Positions 1 through 7,431 of a stretch of 64,000 nucleotides of DNA are shown here, one piece after another. The notes under the pieces are model-generated. The model was not told the DNA's origin. It ran no database searches and was given only the letters and a program-made list of their open reading frames with translations. A program made the translations under genes and the position numbers. Numbering within the stretch: position 1 is the first letter of the stretch; every line of letters begins with the position of its first letter. Source of the stretch: Marinomonas rhizomae (GTDB taxonomy: Bacteria > Pseudomonadota > Gammaproteobacteria > Pseudomonadales > Marinomonadaceae); NCBI RefSeq assembly GCF_024397855.1, contig NZ_CP073343.1, positions 744,001 to 808,000 of the forward strand, in the 5' to 3' direction.

Positions 1-1226
1 GCTGACCAACTGTCTTCGAGGTACAAACCAAAAATATCTGCGTCAGCCACTGGAGAGAATCGAGACGCTGTGGTTGTGCCTGAAACTGTGTTTTTGTTTA
101 GATTTTCCAATGATTTTTGGTCGTAAGTAAGACCATAGCGGATTTGGTGAGTATCAATTTGTTTCACTAAATCGGCTTTCAGGCTTGTACTTTCTTCGTC
201 ATAAAAGCGGTTAACAAGGCGATTGTTATTGCTTCGATGTGTTTTGTTTGTGGTTTTTGTGTCTTGGTAATCGACTTGCCATTTCAGACGATCATATAGG
301 GCGTTTGTTTGAGTATTTTCGTGGAAAAAACCAATACGGCGACGGACCACTTTGTCGTCTGAGCTATGCTGATCTGTTGCGGAACTTTCTGAAAATAAAT
401 CGGACTCCGATGTGCTGTGGAAGTATTCACCGACTAGGCCAATACGGTTACTGTTGTTTACTTGCACCTGCACTTTGGCGAGTGTGTTTTCTGAGCCCGT
501 TTCGGCTGGGTCGACGGAAGCACGTGTCACCCCGACGGTTTGATCTGATCCAGCGTCACCTTGATGGTTTTTATTTTCGTGTCCATCTCGGTTCGTGTAT
601 ATAAGTAAAGACTCCACCTTGCCAGTGCGGTTTGCGATAGTCAGCGTTTGGTTGAATTCATCGGATGCGCTTTTGTAGCCGGCTTTTAATGAGCCTGAGG
701 TGTTATTACCTGTTACGGATAAAAAGCTGCTCGGTTCTTTTGTTCTGTATTTCACGACACCACCAAGAGCGCCGCTACCTTCTACTACATCGCCACCTTT
801 AATAATTTCAACAGATTCTAATGAATCCATATCAACCGTATTTCGTCCTGTTCTTAAATAGGTAGTTGTGGGACCGTATGCATCGGCTTGCGATACGCCA
901 TCGACACTGATTTTGACACGGTCGCCATCTAGTCCACGAATATTCACGCTACCGATGCCAAAGCGAGAATCTTGGCTGGCCTCGACGCCTGGTTCGTAGC
1001 GGACTAGATCGTCTAGATTACGCACCAGTGTTTTTTCTATGTCGTCATCATCGATACTAGATACTGAGCTACCAATTGCAGTAGATGGGGTTAGCTGATC
1101 AGCTTCCACGCTAATCGTGTTTAGTTGAGTTTCTACATTTATTTTGTCGGCTGAAAAAGCTGGGTTTGCCATCATGATGGACAAAGCAATCAAAGATAAA
1201 GGGGCTGGGAATGTTGTTTTGGTCAT
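1..1226 (-). CDS. TonB-dependent haemoglobin/transferrin/lactoferrin-type receptor, 3' end cut by window edge
   Basis: About 408 codons are visible and the frame is still open at the left edge. It is an outer-membrane receptor that uses TonB energy to import an iron source. The product starts with a signal peptide (hydrophobic stretch ending PAFSA). A plug domain follows with the motifs RYEPGVEASQDSRFG, IRGLDGDRVKISVDG and GSGALGGVVKYRTK, typical of the haemoglobin/transferrin/lactoferrin receptor family and unlike BtuB; then come the first barrel strands. I chose the ATG at 1226 because GAGAA lies just upstream. An in-frame ATG at 1238 is possible. The gene lies downstream of cobQ on the same strand but has its own leader with a Fur-like site and a strong hairpin. 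The ligand (haem or haem protein) is inferred from the family only. Confidence 0.88.
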   Translation of the reverse strand, partial: MTKTTFPAPLSLIALSIMMANPAFSADKINVETQLNTISVEADQLTPSTAIGSSVSSIDDDDIEKTLVRNLDDLVRYEPGVEASQDSRFGIGSVNIRGLDGDRVKISVDGVSQADAYGPTTTYLRTGRNTVDMDSLESVEIIKGGDVVEGSGALGGVVKYRTKEPSSFLSVTGNNTSGSLKAGYKSASDEFNQTLTIANRTGKVESLLIYTNRDGHENKNHQGDAGSDQTVGVTRASVDPAETGSENTLAKVQVQVNNSNRIGLVGEYFHSTSESDLFSESSATDQHSSDDKVVRRRIGFFHENTQTNALYDRLKWQVDYQDTKTTNKTHRSNNNRLVNRFYDEESTSLKADLVKQIDTHQIRYGLTYDQKSLENLNKNTVSGTTTASRFSPVADADIFGLYLEDSWS

Positions 1227-1227
1227 G

Positions 1228-1262
1228 ATAGTTCTCATAATTTGAAAGTTTATGAGAACTAT
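1228..1262 (-). promoter_or_regulatory. Perfect hairpin in receptor leader, enclosing the ribosome binding site
   Basis: The arms at 1228-1240 and 1250-1262 are exact reverse complements of 13 bp with a 9-nt loop. In the minus-strand transcript the 3' arm holds the GAGAA ribosome binding site and ends one base before the ATG of the TonB receptor. It could mask translation initiation or be an operator. The function is inferred. Confidence 0.6.
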
Positions 1263-1286
1263 TATCAACAAAAAGTACATGCAAAT

Positions 1287-1305
1287 GCAAATGACTTTCA
1301 TTAAG
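1287..1305 (-). promoter_or_regulatory. Fur-box-like site before the TonB receptor
   Basis: On the minus strand the 19-mer beginning CTTAATGAAAGTCATT matches 13 of 19 positions of the classical Fur box (GATAATGATAATCATTATC). It lies about 60-80 bp upstream of the receptor start, where iron repression would act. The match was counted by eye. Confidence 0.45.
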
Positions 1306-1355
1306 GTTTATAAATTAATGATAAGTTAAGGGATTTCTTTGGAATTATTTTCGGA

Positions 1356-1484
1356 CTAAAAACAGAAAACTTCACACTGTTTAATTAATGCATCGATGTC
1401 CATGTGTTGTTCTGTGCTGTCGGCGAGTCGGTTGATTTTGCTGTTGCGGTATTGGTCGTAAGAGGGATTAAAATGTCGGATCAC
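1356..1484 (-). CDS. Possible 42-aa small ORF repeating the CobQ C-terminus
   Basis: A GTG codon at 1484 is preceded, after 6 nt, by AGGGAGGA, one of the best ribosome binding sites in the window. The frame runs 42 codons to a TAG. From residue 9 the product repeats the C-terminal tail of the neighbouring CobQ (motifs [26 protein letters not shown]), with a different start (MIRHFNPS) and end (QCEVFCF). It is either a remnant of a tandem duplication or a small translated peptide. No function is known. The strong ribosome binding site argues against treating it as pure debris, but expression is unproven. Confidence 0.35.
   Translation of the reverse strand: MIRHFNPSYDQYRNSKINRLADSTEQHMDIDALIKQCEVFCF
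1385..1460 (-). repeat. Copy A of a 76-bp direct repeat (cobQ 3' end)
   Basis: It matches positions 1553-1628 at 72 of 76 bases, with no gaps and an offset of 168 bp. Copy B is the authentic end of cobQ; copy A lies in the intergenic space downstream. Confidence 0.95.
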
Positions 1485-1494
1485 GGTCGTTCCT

Positions 1495-1521
1495 CCCTCA
1501 TACCGACCTAGGGTGTGAGGG
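1495..1521. other. Inverted repeat between cobQ and the small ORF
   Basis: The arms CCCTCATACC and GGTGTGAGGG surround a 7-nt loop, with one mismatch (G-U in the plus transcript, A-C in the minus). On the minus strand the 3' arm overlaps the ribosome binding site of the small ORF. No T-tract follows on either strand, so it is not a classical terminator. Confidence 0.5.
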
Positions 1522-1526
1522 GGACT

Positions 1527-3050
1527 TTAGTGAAATGCTCGGCATGTTTTGATTAACGCATCTATGTCCATGTGTTGTTCTGTGCTGTCGGCTAGTCGGT
1601 TGATTTCGCTGTTGCGGTATTGGTCGTAGTCGAAGGTGGCAGCTTGGTCGACGCCGGCCCAGTTGAGTAAAGCTTGTAGGGCTTCTGGGTGGTCGAATAC
1701 GCCATGAAGGTAAGTGCCGATGATGTTGCCATCGTCTGAGATATAGCCTTCTTTTTCGCTGTTTTCTTTGTTTTTTCCGTTATCTAAGAGAGCGAAGTGG
1801 TTTATTTTGGCGTTGGTAGCAAAGCTTGAAACGCCAGAGTGAATTTCGTAGCCGGTAACTTTGGCATGATTGTTTGAAGAGTGGTTTGAGCTTGTTGAGA
1901 AGGTAAGTTGTCCATGACGTTGCTTGAGCTGTTTCTCTTCTTTTAGGATGGTTTCCATAGGAATAAAGCCAAAGCCAGCGGATTGTGTGTTGGCGTGCTG
2001 GTTTTCCAGTCCTAGTGGATCGAGCAGTTGTTCGCCGAGCATTTGATAGCCGCCGCATATCCCGATGACTTTTCCGCCGTATCTAAGGTGTTTATTCAGG
2101 TAGTTTTCCCAACCTTCTTGGCGTAAAAAGGCGAGGTCGCTTTGCACGCTTTTGCTGCCTGGTAATATGACGAGATCCGCTGGTGGAATGTTTTCATTGG
2201 CACCAACCAGGGTGACTTGCACATCTGGATGAAGGCGTAATGCGTCCCAGTCTGTGTGGTTGCTGGTGCGTGGCATAATGGGAATGACGATGTTTAACTT
2301 GGCGTTGGTGTCGGTTTTGATTGGGCTTTTGGCGACGGCGTCTTCGGATTCTAGGTGAAAGCCTTTTAAGAAAGGCAGTACGCCTAAAACCGGTTTGCCG
2401 GTGCGTTCTTCTAGCCAATCTAAACCAGATTGCAGCAAGCTGATGTCACCGCGAAAACGGTTAATCACAAAGCCAATCACTCGGTCTTGTTCGCTTTGGC
2501 TAAGTAAATCCAATGTACCAACGAGATGAGCAAATACACCGCCTTTGTCGATATCAGCAATGATAATAACTGGGCAGTTGATGCTTTCCGCAAAGCCCAT
2601 GTTGGCGATGTCGCGGGCACGTAAATTGATTTCCGCTGGGCTGCCTGCGCCTTCAATTAACACGGCTTGGTATTGGTCGGCTAGACGCTGATAAGAATCC
2701 AATGCGGCGACTTTGGCGATGCTTTTGTATTCGTGATAACCCACGGCGTTCATGTTGCCAATGGCCTTGCCCTGGATGATGACTTGCGCGCCTGTGTCTG
2801 TGTTTGGTTTGAGTAGAATCGGGTTCATGTCCACGTGGGGTTCAAGCCCAGCTGCATAGGCTTGCACGGCTTGGGCTCGGCCAATTTCGTTGCCGTCTTG
2901 CGTGACGGCGCTGTTTAATGCCATGTTTTGTGGTTTAAACGGCGCGACTGCGATGCCTCGGCGAACCAATAAACGGCACAATGCCGTAACCAATGTGCTT
3001 TTTCCGGCGTCCGAGGTGGTTCCTTGGATCATTAAACTAAAGGCTGGCAT
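1527..3050 (-). CDS. cobQ: Cobyric acid synthase (glutamine-hydrolysing)
   Basis: It amidates adenosylcobyrinic acid a,c-diamide at four positions to give adenosylcobyric acid, using ATP and glutamine, in the cytoplasm. The 507 residues fit the family. The N-terminal dethiobiotin-synthetase-like ATPase domain carries the P-loop [10 protein letters not shown] (residues 10-19). The C-terminal class I glutamine amidotransferase domain has the nucleophile Cys332 in [10 protein letters not shown] and His449 in TYLHGVF. It is divergent from cbiB-cobC-cobU, with a 65-bp gap holding a 14-bp palindrome. The last 25 or so codons are duplicated just downstream. No cobalamin riboswitch is recognisable in its short leader. 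Confidence 0.96.
   Translation of the reverse strand: MPAFSLMIQGTTSDAGKSTLVTALCRLLVRRGIAVAPFKPQNMALNSAVTQDGNEIGRAQAVQAYAAGLEPHVDMNPILLKPNTDTGAQVIIQGKAIGNMNAVGYHEYKSIAKVAALDSYQRLADQYQAVLIEGAGSPAEINLRARDIANMGFAESINCPVIIIADIDKGGVFAHLVGTLDLLSQSEQDRVIGFVINRFRGDISLLQSGLDWLEERTGKPVLGVLPFLKGFHLESEDAVAKSPIKTDTNAKLNIVIPIMPRTSNHTDWDALRLHPDVQVTLVGANENIPPADLVILPGSKSVQSDLAFLRQEGWENYLNKHLRYGGKVIGICGGYQMLGEQLLDPLGLENQHANTQSAGFGFIPMETILKEEKQLKQRHGQLTFSTSSNHSSNNHAKVTGYEIHSGVSSFATNAKINHFALLDNGKNKENSEKEGYISDDGNIIGTYLHGVFDHPEALQALLNWAGVDQAATFDYDQYRNSEINRLADSTEQHMDIDALIKTCRAFH
1553..1628 (-). repeat. Copy B of the 76-bp direct repeat (within cobQ)
   Basis: This is the C-terminal coding part of cobQ. The second copy is at 1385-1460, with four substitutions. 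The close identity suggests a recent duplication or gene conversion. Confidence 0.95.
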
Positions 3051-3081
3051 TCAGTATCATCACGCTTCAAATCAATAAGGT

Positions 3082-3095
3082 GGTAGAATTCTACC
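3082..3095. promoter_or_regulatory. 14-bp perfect palindrome between divergent cobQ and cbiB
   Basis: GGTAGAATTCTACC is its own reverse complement and sits midway in the 65-bp gap between the cobQ start and the cbiB start. It could bind one dimeric regulator controlling both directions. No known consensus is recognised. Confidence 0.4.
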
Positions 3096-3115
3096 TTACC
3101 TATGCACCTTGTTAA

Positions 3116-4117
3116 GTGAAAAAACGACTTATATTTATGATCCTTTTTAATTTAGACAGTAGTTTTGATGGTTTTCTTGGCGCGTTTTCTATGGCCAGTT
3201 TCATTTTGGTCGCGGCCTTGGTATTGGATCGCTTATTAGGCGAGCCAAAGACGTGGCATCCTTTGATTTGGTTTGGTCGCTGGGTGGACCTTTGTCGCCA
3301 TCATATTCAGTTGCCTTTAGACGCTTCGCAATCTCGTCAACGCATGGTTGGTGTGTTGGCATGGCTGGTGGCGGTTTTGCCTTGGGTGATGATTCTATTG
3401 GCTTTGTTTTGGTTGTTGCCGAGTTGGCTAGATACTTTGCTGTCTGTGGTGGTGTTGTATTTTGCCATTGGTTGGCAGAGTTTGCGTGAGCATGCTTTGG
3501 CGATTTATCAGCCTTTGTCTGTCTCTCCACTGTCGGCAGAAAAGCTCGATGAAGCGCGACTTGCTGTGAGCTATATCGTCAGCCGTGACACACAGAATTT
3601 GGATGAATCGGCGGTTGCAAAAGCGGGTATTGAGTCGGTTTTAGAAAACGGCAGTGATGCGATATTTGCACCGATATTTTGGTTTATTCTCTTCGGTGCG
3701 CCGGGTGTGCTCTTGTATCGCCTTGCGAATACGCTGGACGCTATGTGGGGCTATAAAACAGAATCTTTACTGCATTTTGGTTGGTTCGCAGCGCGTTTTG
3801 ATGATGTATTGAATTATGTTCCCGCTCGTCTTGTGGTTTATACCTATGGGGCTTGTGGTAAATGGCGTTCTGCGATTCGCAGCGCACGACGGCCTTCTGC
3901 CCGTTGGAAAAGCCCTAATGCTGGCCCTGTGATGGCAGCAGGCGCAGGGGCTTTAGGGATTCAGTTAGGTGGCGAAGCGCCGTATTTTGGCAAAGTCGAA
4001 ACGCGACCAATTTTGGGCGAGGGTGATTTACCTATGCCTCAACATTTAAAAGAAGCCATTTGGCTGGTGGATAAAAGCGTATATTTATGGGGATTGGTGA
4101 TATGTCTGTTGGTCTAG
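3116..4117 (+). CDS. cbiB: Adenosylcobinamide-phosphate synthase CbiB/CobD
   Basis: This membrane enzyme joins adenosylcobyric acid to aminopropanol (phosphate) in the late cobalamin pathway. It has several hydrophobic segments and family motifs: LVLDRLLGEPKTWHP near the start, SYIVSRDTQNLDE, ESVLENGSDAIFAP and the R-rich loop before NAGPVMAAGAGALG. Its length of 333 aa fits the family. The start is uncertain: the frame opens with GTG at 3116 without a clear ribosome binding site, and in-frame ATGs at 3137 and 3191 are alternatives, the latter placing the LLGEP motif close to the N-terminus as is usual. The 3' end overlaps cobC by 16 nt, so the genes are probably co-translated. Confidence 0.93.
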   Translation: MKKRLIFMILFNLDSSFDGFLGAFSMASFILVAALVLDRLLGEPKTWHPLIWFGRWVDLCRHHIQLPLDASQSRQRMVGVLAWLVAVLPWVMILLALFWLLPSWLDTLLSVVVLYFAIGWQSLREHALAIYQPLSVSPLSAEKLDEARLAVSYIVSRDTQNLDESAVAKAGIESVLENGSDAIFAPIFWFILFGAPGVLLYRLANTLDAMWGYKTESLLHFGWFAARFDDVLNYVPARLVVYTYGACGKWRSAIRSARRPSARWKSPNAGPVMAAGAGALGIQLGGEAPYFGKVETRPILGEGDLPMPQHLKEAIWLVDKSVYLWGLVICLLV

Positions 4118-5199
4118 GCTTTTCTAAGTTGGAAAGCTCGCCCCCAAAGCACGGTGGTGATTTGGCTTATTGGCAGCGTAAAGTCGGTAATGAAGCGTTG
4201 AATTGGTTGGATTTATCTTCCGCCTGTAACCGTGAACCTTGGTCGATACCTGAAATAGCACCTGAGTTATGGATGGATTTACCTGATCAAGCCGATTTAT
4301 TAGAAGAGGCCGAACGCTATTTCGGTCGTCGCCCTAATGCGATTGGCGCGGGTTCTCAGCATATTATTGAATCTTTGCCGCCTATGTTGCTGGCGAGCCA
4401 GCCTTCGGCTTTGCTTACTGCAACGAAAACGGTTTTTGTGCCGCGTATTGGTTATCAGGAACATGCCTTTACTTGGAAAAAATGGGGCTTTGATATTGCC
4501 TACTATGACGCTTTGGATGAGTTATTAGAGCAGAATTGGGTGGTTGCTGTGGTGATTCAGCCGAATAATCCAACAGGCGAAATTGCCCCACACCATGTTT
4601 TGTCTCAGCTGATTACTTACGCTGAGCAGCAAGGGGCGAATATCGTCGTGGACGAAGCCTTTGTTGATGCTTGCCCTGAGTTGAGCCTGTTGAATAGTCA
4701 ACAAGGTGAAGCACTGAGTGACTCGCTTTTTGTTTTACGTTCCGTTGGTAAGTTTTTTGGTTTGGCTGGCGCAAGGGTCGGTTTTGTTTTCTGTGCGACA
4801 AAATGGCAAGCCGCGATAAAAAACTTATTGGGGCCTTGGCCAGTGGCGACGCCGAGTCTGCATTTGGTGCGATTGGCTTTTGCCGATAAAGCTTGGCAGT
4901 CTCAAGCTATAAAAGCTTTAAGTGTACGACAAGCTGCCTTTGTTGAACGAGTCATCCCCAAGTTTAATACCATTTTTGATTCCCAAGATTATGTGTTGAG
5001 TCCACTGTTTGTTACTTGGTTTCTTGAAAGTGAAGAATACGCCAAGCAAGTATTCGACATGTTGCACCAAGTTGGCGTTCATACTCGTTTAGGCGAAGGC
5101 TGGATTCGTGTGGCATTGCCAGCGCTTAATGAAATGGATGCTTTAAACAGTGCCTTGATTCGTTTATTAAAAACCGCGGGGGGCAGAGAATTAGCATGA
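4102..5199 (+). CDS. cobC: Threonine-phosphate decarboxylase (PLP aminotransferase fold)
   Basis: It decarboxylates L-threonine O-3-phosphate to aminopropanol phosphate, the linker of the cobalamin nucleotide loop. It is a class I/II aminotransferase-fold protein with the pocket motif QPNNPTGE, Asp184 in VVDEAF and the PLP Schiff-base lysine Lys217 in RSVGKFFGLAGARVGF. I chose the ATG at 4102 (MSVGLGF), since a GGGG element sits about 9 nt upstream; an ATG five codons earlier lacks such a site. It overlaps cbiB upstream and cobU downstream (ATGA). Equivalent to CobD of Salmonella and CobC of Pseudomonas. Confidence 0.93.
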   Translation: MSVGLGFSKLESSPPKHGGDLAYWQRKVGNEALNWLDLSSACNREPWSIPEIAPELWMDLPDQADLLEEAERYFGRRPNAIGAGSQHIIESLPPMLLASQPSALLTATKTVFVPRIGYQEHAFTWKKWGFDIAYYDALDELLEQNWVVAVVIQPNNPTGEIAPHHVLSQLITYAEQQGANIVVDEAFVDACPELSLLNSQQGEALSDSLFVLRSVGKFFGLAGARVGFVFCATKWQAAIKNLLGPWPVATPSLHLVRLAFADKAWQSQAIKALSVRQAAFVERVIPKFNTIFDSQDYVLSPLFVTWFLESEEYAKQVFDMLHQVGVHTRLGEGWIRVALPALNEMDALNSALIRLLKTAGGRELA

Positions 5200-5708
5200 A
5201 GCATCTTGTATTAGGTGGCGTTCGCAGTGGCAAAAGTGCCTTTGCTCAAGAGCAAATAGCAGCGTGCGGGAAACCAGTCTGTTATGTGGCGACATCTCAA
5301 GTCTGGGATGACGACATGGCAGATCGTGTGCGCCAGCACAAAGATAACCGGCCAAGCGAATGGCAGTTAATAGAAGAGCCCTTAGCGTTAGCCAGTGTCT
5401 TACATTCTCTTAATTCACCGGAGCAAGCGGTGATTGTTGAATGTTTTACCTTATGGATGACGAACTTGTTGTGCCTAGAAGACGAAGGGCGCTTAGAAGA
5501 AGAAAAGCAGGCGCTATTAAACGCGGTTGATGCGTTCGAAGGGGATTTGGTACTGGTGTCTAGCGAAGTGGGTTTAGGCATTATGCCAATGAATGCGTTG
5601 GCGAGGCGTTTTGGTGATGAAGCTGGTGCAATGAATCAGGCTCTGGCTAAATTGACCAATCGGGTAACTTTTGTTGCGGCGGGACTACCATTGCCGCTAA
5701 AATCCTAA
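5196..5708 (+). CDS. cobU: Adenosylcobinamide kinase / adenosylcobinamide-phosphate guanylyltransferase
   Basis: This bifunctional cytoplasmic enzyme phosphorylates adenosylcobinamide and transfers GMP to it, activating it for nucleotide-loop attachment. The P-loop GGVRSGKS is at residues 7-14, and His48 in RVRQHKDNRP is the expected guanylylated histidine. The 170 aa is close to the usual 180. Its ATG overlaps the cobC stop (ATGA), which indicates translational coupling. It is the last gene of the run, and no clear terminator is seen before gpt. cobS and cobT, which would finish the pathway, are not in this window. Confidence 0.95.
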   Translation: MKHLVLGGVRSGKSAFAQEQIAACGKPVCYVATSQVWDDDMADRVRQHKDNRPSEWQLIEEPLALASVLHSLNSPEQAVIVECFTLWMTNLLCLEDEGRLEEEKQALLNAVDAFEGDLVLVSSEVGLGIMPMNALARRFGDEAGAMNQALAKLTNRVTFVAAGLPLPLKS

Positions 5709-5807
5709 CCTTCCATCCATATTCCGTGCTTTCTTGAACTATTATTGTTCTTGTCGGCATTTTATTATTAAACATTGTAATTGATAGCGAAAAGCGTAGG
5801 AGCTTTG

Positions 5808-6305
5808 ATGACCCCGTATTCAAAAGATTTTCCAGTATCTTGGGAAGAGTTACACAGAAATGCTCGTGCTCTGTCTTGGCGTTTGCTGGAGCAAGGCCCA
5901 TGGAAAGGGATTATTGCGATTACTCGTGGTGGCTTAGTGCCTGCAGCTATTTTATGCCGTGAAATGGATATCCGCTTGATCGATACCATTTGTATTGTCA
6001 GTTACGGTGAAGACGAAAAGGGCAACGGCGCCATGAAGCAAGGCGAGCTTAACGTTTTGAAAGGCGTAGAAGGCGATGGCGAAGGCTTTATCCTGATCGA
6101 TGATCTTGTGGACACTGGGCGTACCGCAGCAAAAGTTCGCGAAATGTTACCCAAAGCGCATTTTGCAACCATTTATGCCAAACCTGCTGGTAAGCCATTG
6201 GTTGATACTTTTATCACCGAAGTCAGCCAAGACACTTGGATACGCTTCCCTTGGGATATGGAATATACCTTCTCAACCCCTTTGGCTAATCGCCAAGCAA
6301 AGTAA
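5808..6305 (+). CDS. gpt: Xanthine-guanine phosphoribosyltransferase
   Basis: This purine salvage enzyme converts xanthine or guanine plus PRPP to the nucleotide. It is recognised from the E. coli-like pattern [18 protein letters not shown], the PRPP motif [26 protein letters not shown] and [10 protein letters not shown] chose the ATG at 5808 because AGGAG ends 5 nt upstream, giving 165 aa. An earlier in-frame start would add nine residues not seen in the family. It is a single gene between the cobalamin cluster and a large inverted repeat. Confidence 0.95.
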   Translation: MTPYSKDFPVSWEELHRNARALSWRLLEQGPWKGIIAITRGGLVPAAILCREMDIRLIDTICIVSYGEDEKGNGAMKQGELNVLKGVEGDGEGFILIDDLVDTGRTAAKVREMLPKAHFATIYAKPAGKPLVDTFITEVSQDTWIRFPWDMEYTFSTPLANRQAK

Positions 6306-6338
6306 GCATTCACTTCAGCTACGTATATTATCCTGATA

Positions 6339-6434
6339 ATAAAGTTAGTTATCAATTGACACAAAAGAAACGAGCAGGCTTGCAAAATTACACAAAACTC
6401 TCGTTTCTTTTACACTTTTTTGAGCTAACTTTAT
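6339..6434. repeat. Nested 96-bp inverted repeat after gpt
   Basis: The outer arms ATAAAGTTAG (6339-6348) and CTAACTTTAT (6425-6434) are perfect. The inner arms AAAAGAAACGAG (6363-6374) and CTCGTTTCTTTT (6400-6411) are also perfect, around a 25-nt loop. The inner pair followed by a T-rich stretch could end gpt transcription. The nested symmetry also fits a small palindromic mobile repeat. Confidence 0.65.
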
Positions 6435-6536
6435 GGTTATATTCATTTCAAAATTAGACTCAAAGAATGGCGAAATAAATGGCTGTTCCACGCATTTTAA
6501 TGCAAACATTTTATGTAATGACAATAGGATTTTATT

Positions 6537-6944
6537 ATGTGGCAAACGTTAACGAAAGTTGCTTTGGCTGGTATTTTATCGTTTGCGATGATAATTCCAG
6601 CATGGGCTGAAGGTACTGTAGCTCGAGCTCAATTTTCAACCGATGTGGTTGATCGTGAACCGGTGGATGATATAGGCCCAACTGTAAAAGTAGAGTACGG
6701 CGAAATACAGCGTGTGTATTTCTTTACAGATCTACGAGATATGTCTGGCAGCCAAGTGATTCATCGTTGGAAGTTAGACGGTGAAGAGCAAGCAGACGTA
6801 GGATTTGATATTGGTGGCGATCGCTGGCGTGTATGGTCAAGTAAGCGACTCATGCCAGGCTTCGATGGCAAATGGAGTGTCGACGTTGTTCAGGATGGGC
6901 AGGTGATTGAAACTCGCACATTTGATTATGTGGATGAAGGCTAG
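6537..6944 (+). CDS. DUF2914-domain exported protein
   Basis: A 135-aa protein with a signal peptide (hydrophobic stretch ending IIPAWA) followed by a DUF2914 domain: RVYFFTDLRDMSGSQVIHRW, WRVWSSKRLMPGF and GKWSVDVVQDGQVI are characteristic. The function of the domain is not known; the mature protein is probably periplasmic. An AGGA-type ribosome binding site precedes the ATG. It stands between the large inverted repeat and a DUF1904 gene 50 bp downstream, with which it may be co-transcribed. Confidence 0.8.
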   Translation: MWQTLTKVALAGILSFAMIIPAWAEGTVARAQFSTDVVDREPVDDIGPTVKVEYGEIQRVYFFTDLRDMSGSQVIHRWKLDGEEQADVGFDIGGDRWRVWSSKRLMPGFDGKWSVDVVQDGQVIETRTFDYVDEG

Positions 6945-6994
6945 TAAATAAGGCATTATTTACGGCTAATATTTAACACCGACTAAGGATTAAT

Positions 6995-7327
6995 ATGCCT
7001 CATTTACGTGTTCGTGGACTGGCTTTTGATGAGCTAGAGTCTATTGCTGATATCCTGATAGAAAACTTGGCGGAAGTAACAGACACGCCGAATTCTCATT
7101 TCACCCTTGAGTACCAAGCAACGACCTATCTGGCCGTTGGTGGTGCTTCTCCTGCGTATCCCTTTTTTGATGTTTTATGGTTTGACCGAGGCGAAGAGGT
7201 GAAACGTAAAGTCGCGTTAATCATCGAAGAATTGGTTAGACCTTTGGTAGACAGTGGACAAGATATCACAGTGTTGTTCCATGATCTGCAGGGCAAGGAC
7301 TACTATGAGAATGGCGAGCACTTCTAA
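6995..7327 (+). CDS. DUF1904 family protein (tautomerase-like fold)
   Basis: A 110-aa cytoplasmic protein starting Met-Pro (MPHLRVRG), with the pattern typical of DUF1904: FDVLWFDRGEEVKRKVALIIEELV and DITVLFHDLQGKDYYENGEHF. A proline exposed after methionine removal is the catalytic residue in the 4-oxalocrotonate tautomerase/MIF superfamily, so an enzyme of that kind is possible, but no substrate can be named. A ribosome binding site (AAGGA) lies 5-6 nt before the ATG. Confidence 0.75.
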   Translation: MPHLRVRGLAFDELESIADILIENLAEVTDTPNSHFTLEYQATTYLAVGGASPAYPFFDVLWFDRGEEVKRKVALIIEELVRPLVDSGQDITVLFHDLQGKDYYENGEHF

Positions 7328-7336
7328 GACAGTAAT

Positions 7337-7407
7337 CCCCTCCCAGCCTCTCCCTTAGCAGGGGGAGGAGCTAAGGCATTTTTGTCCCCAACCCTTGGTC
7401 GGGGGAG
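7337..7407. repeat. GC-rich intergenic palindromic repeat
   Basis: Runs of C and G form imperfect hairpins (CCTCTCCC with GGGGGAGG at 7347-7368; CCCC with GGGG further on) in an otherwise AT-rich region. The sequence has the look of dispersed palindromic elements found at gene ends in many proteobacteria. It lies between the convergent ends of the DUF1904 gene and astB and may serve as a terminator. A second copy is not seen in the window. Confidence 0.5.
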
Positions 7408-7431
7408 TAGCATTTAGTTGGGTTGATAATC

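Noticed and set aside
239..604. Plus-strand open frame of 121 codons
   Set aside because: It is antisense to the TonB receptor gene, has no ribosome binding site, and its product has no recognisable features.
1..1226. BtuB-type cobalamin receptor, suggested by the neighbouring cobalamin genes
   Set aside because: The plug motifs (IRGLDGDRVKISVDG, GSGALGGVVKYRTK) are those of the haemoglobin/transferrin/lactoferrin receptor family, and the leader has a Fur-like site instead of a B12 riboswitch.
1495..1521. Terminator between cobQ and the TonB receptor
   Set aside because: The stem has a mismatch in the minus transcript and no T-tract follows on either strand.
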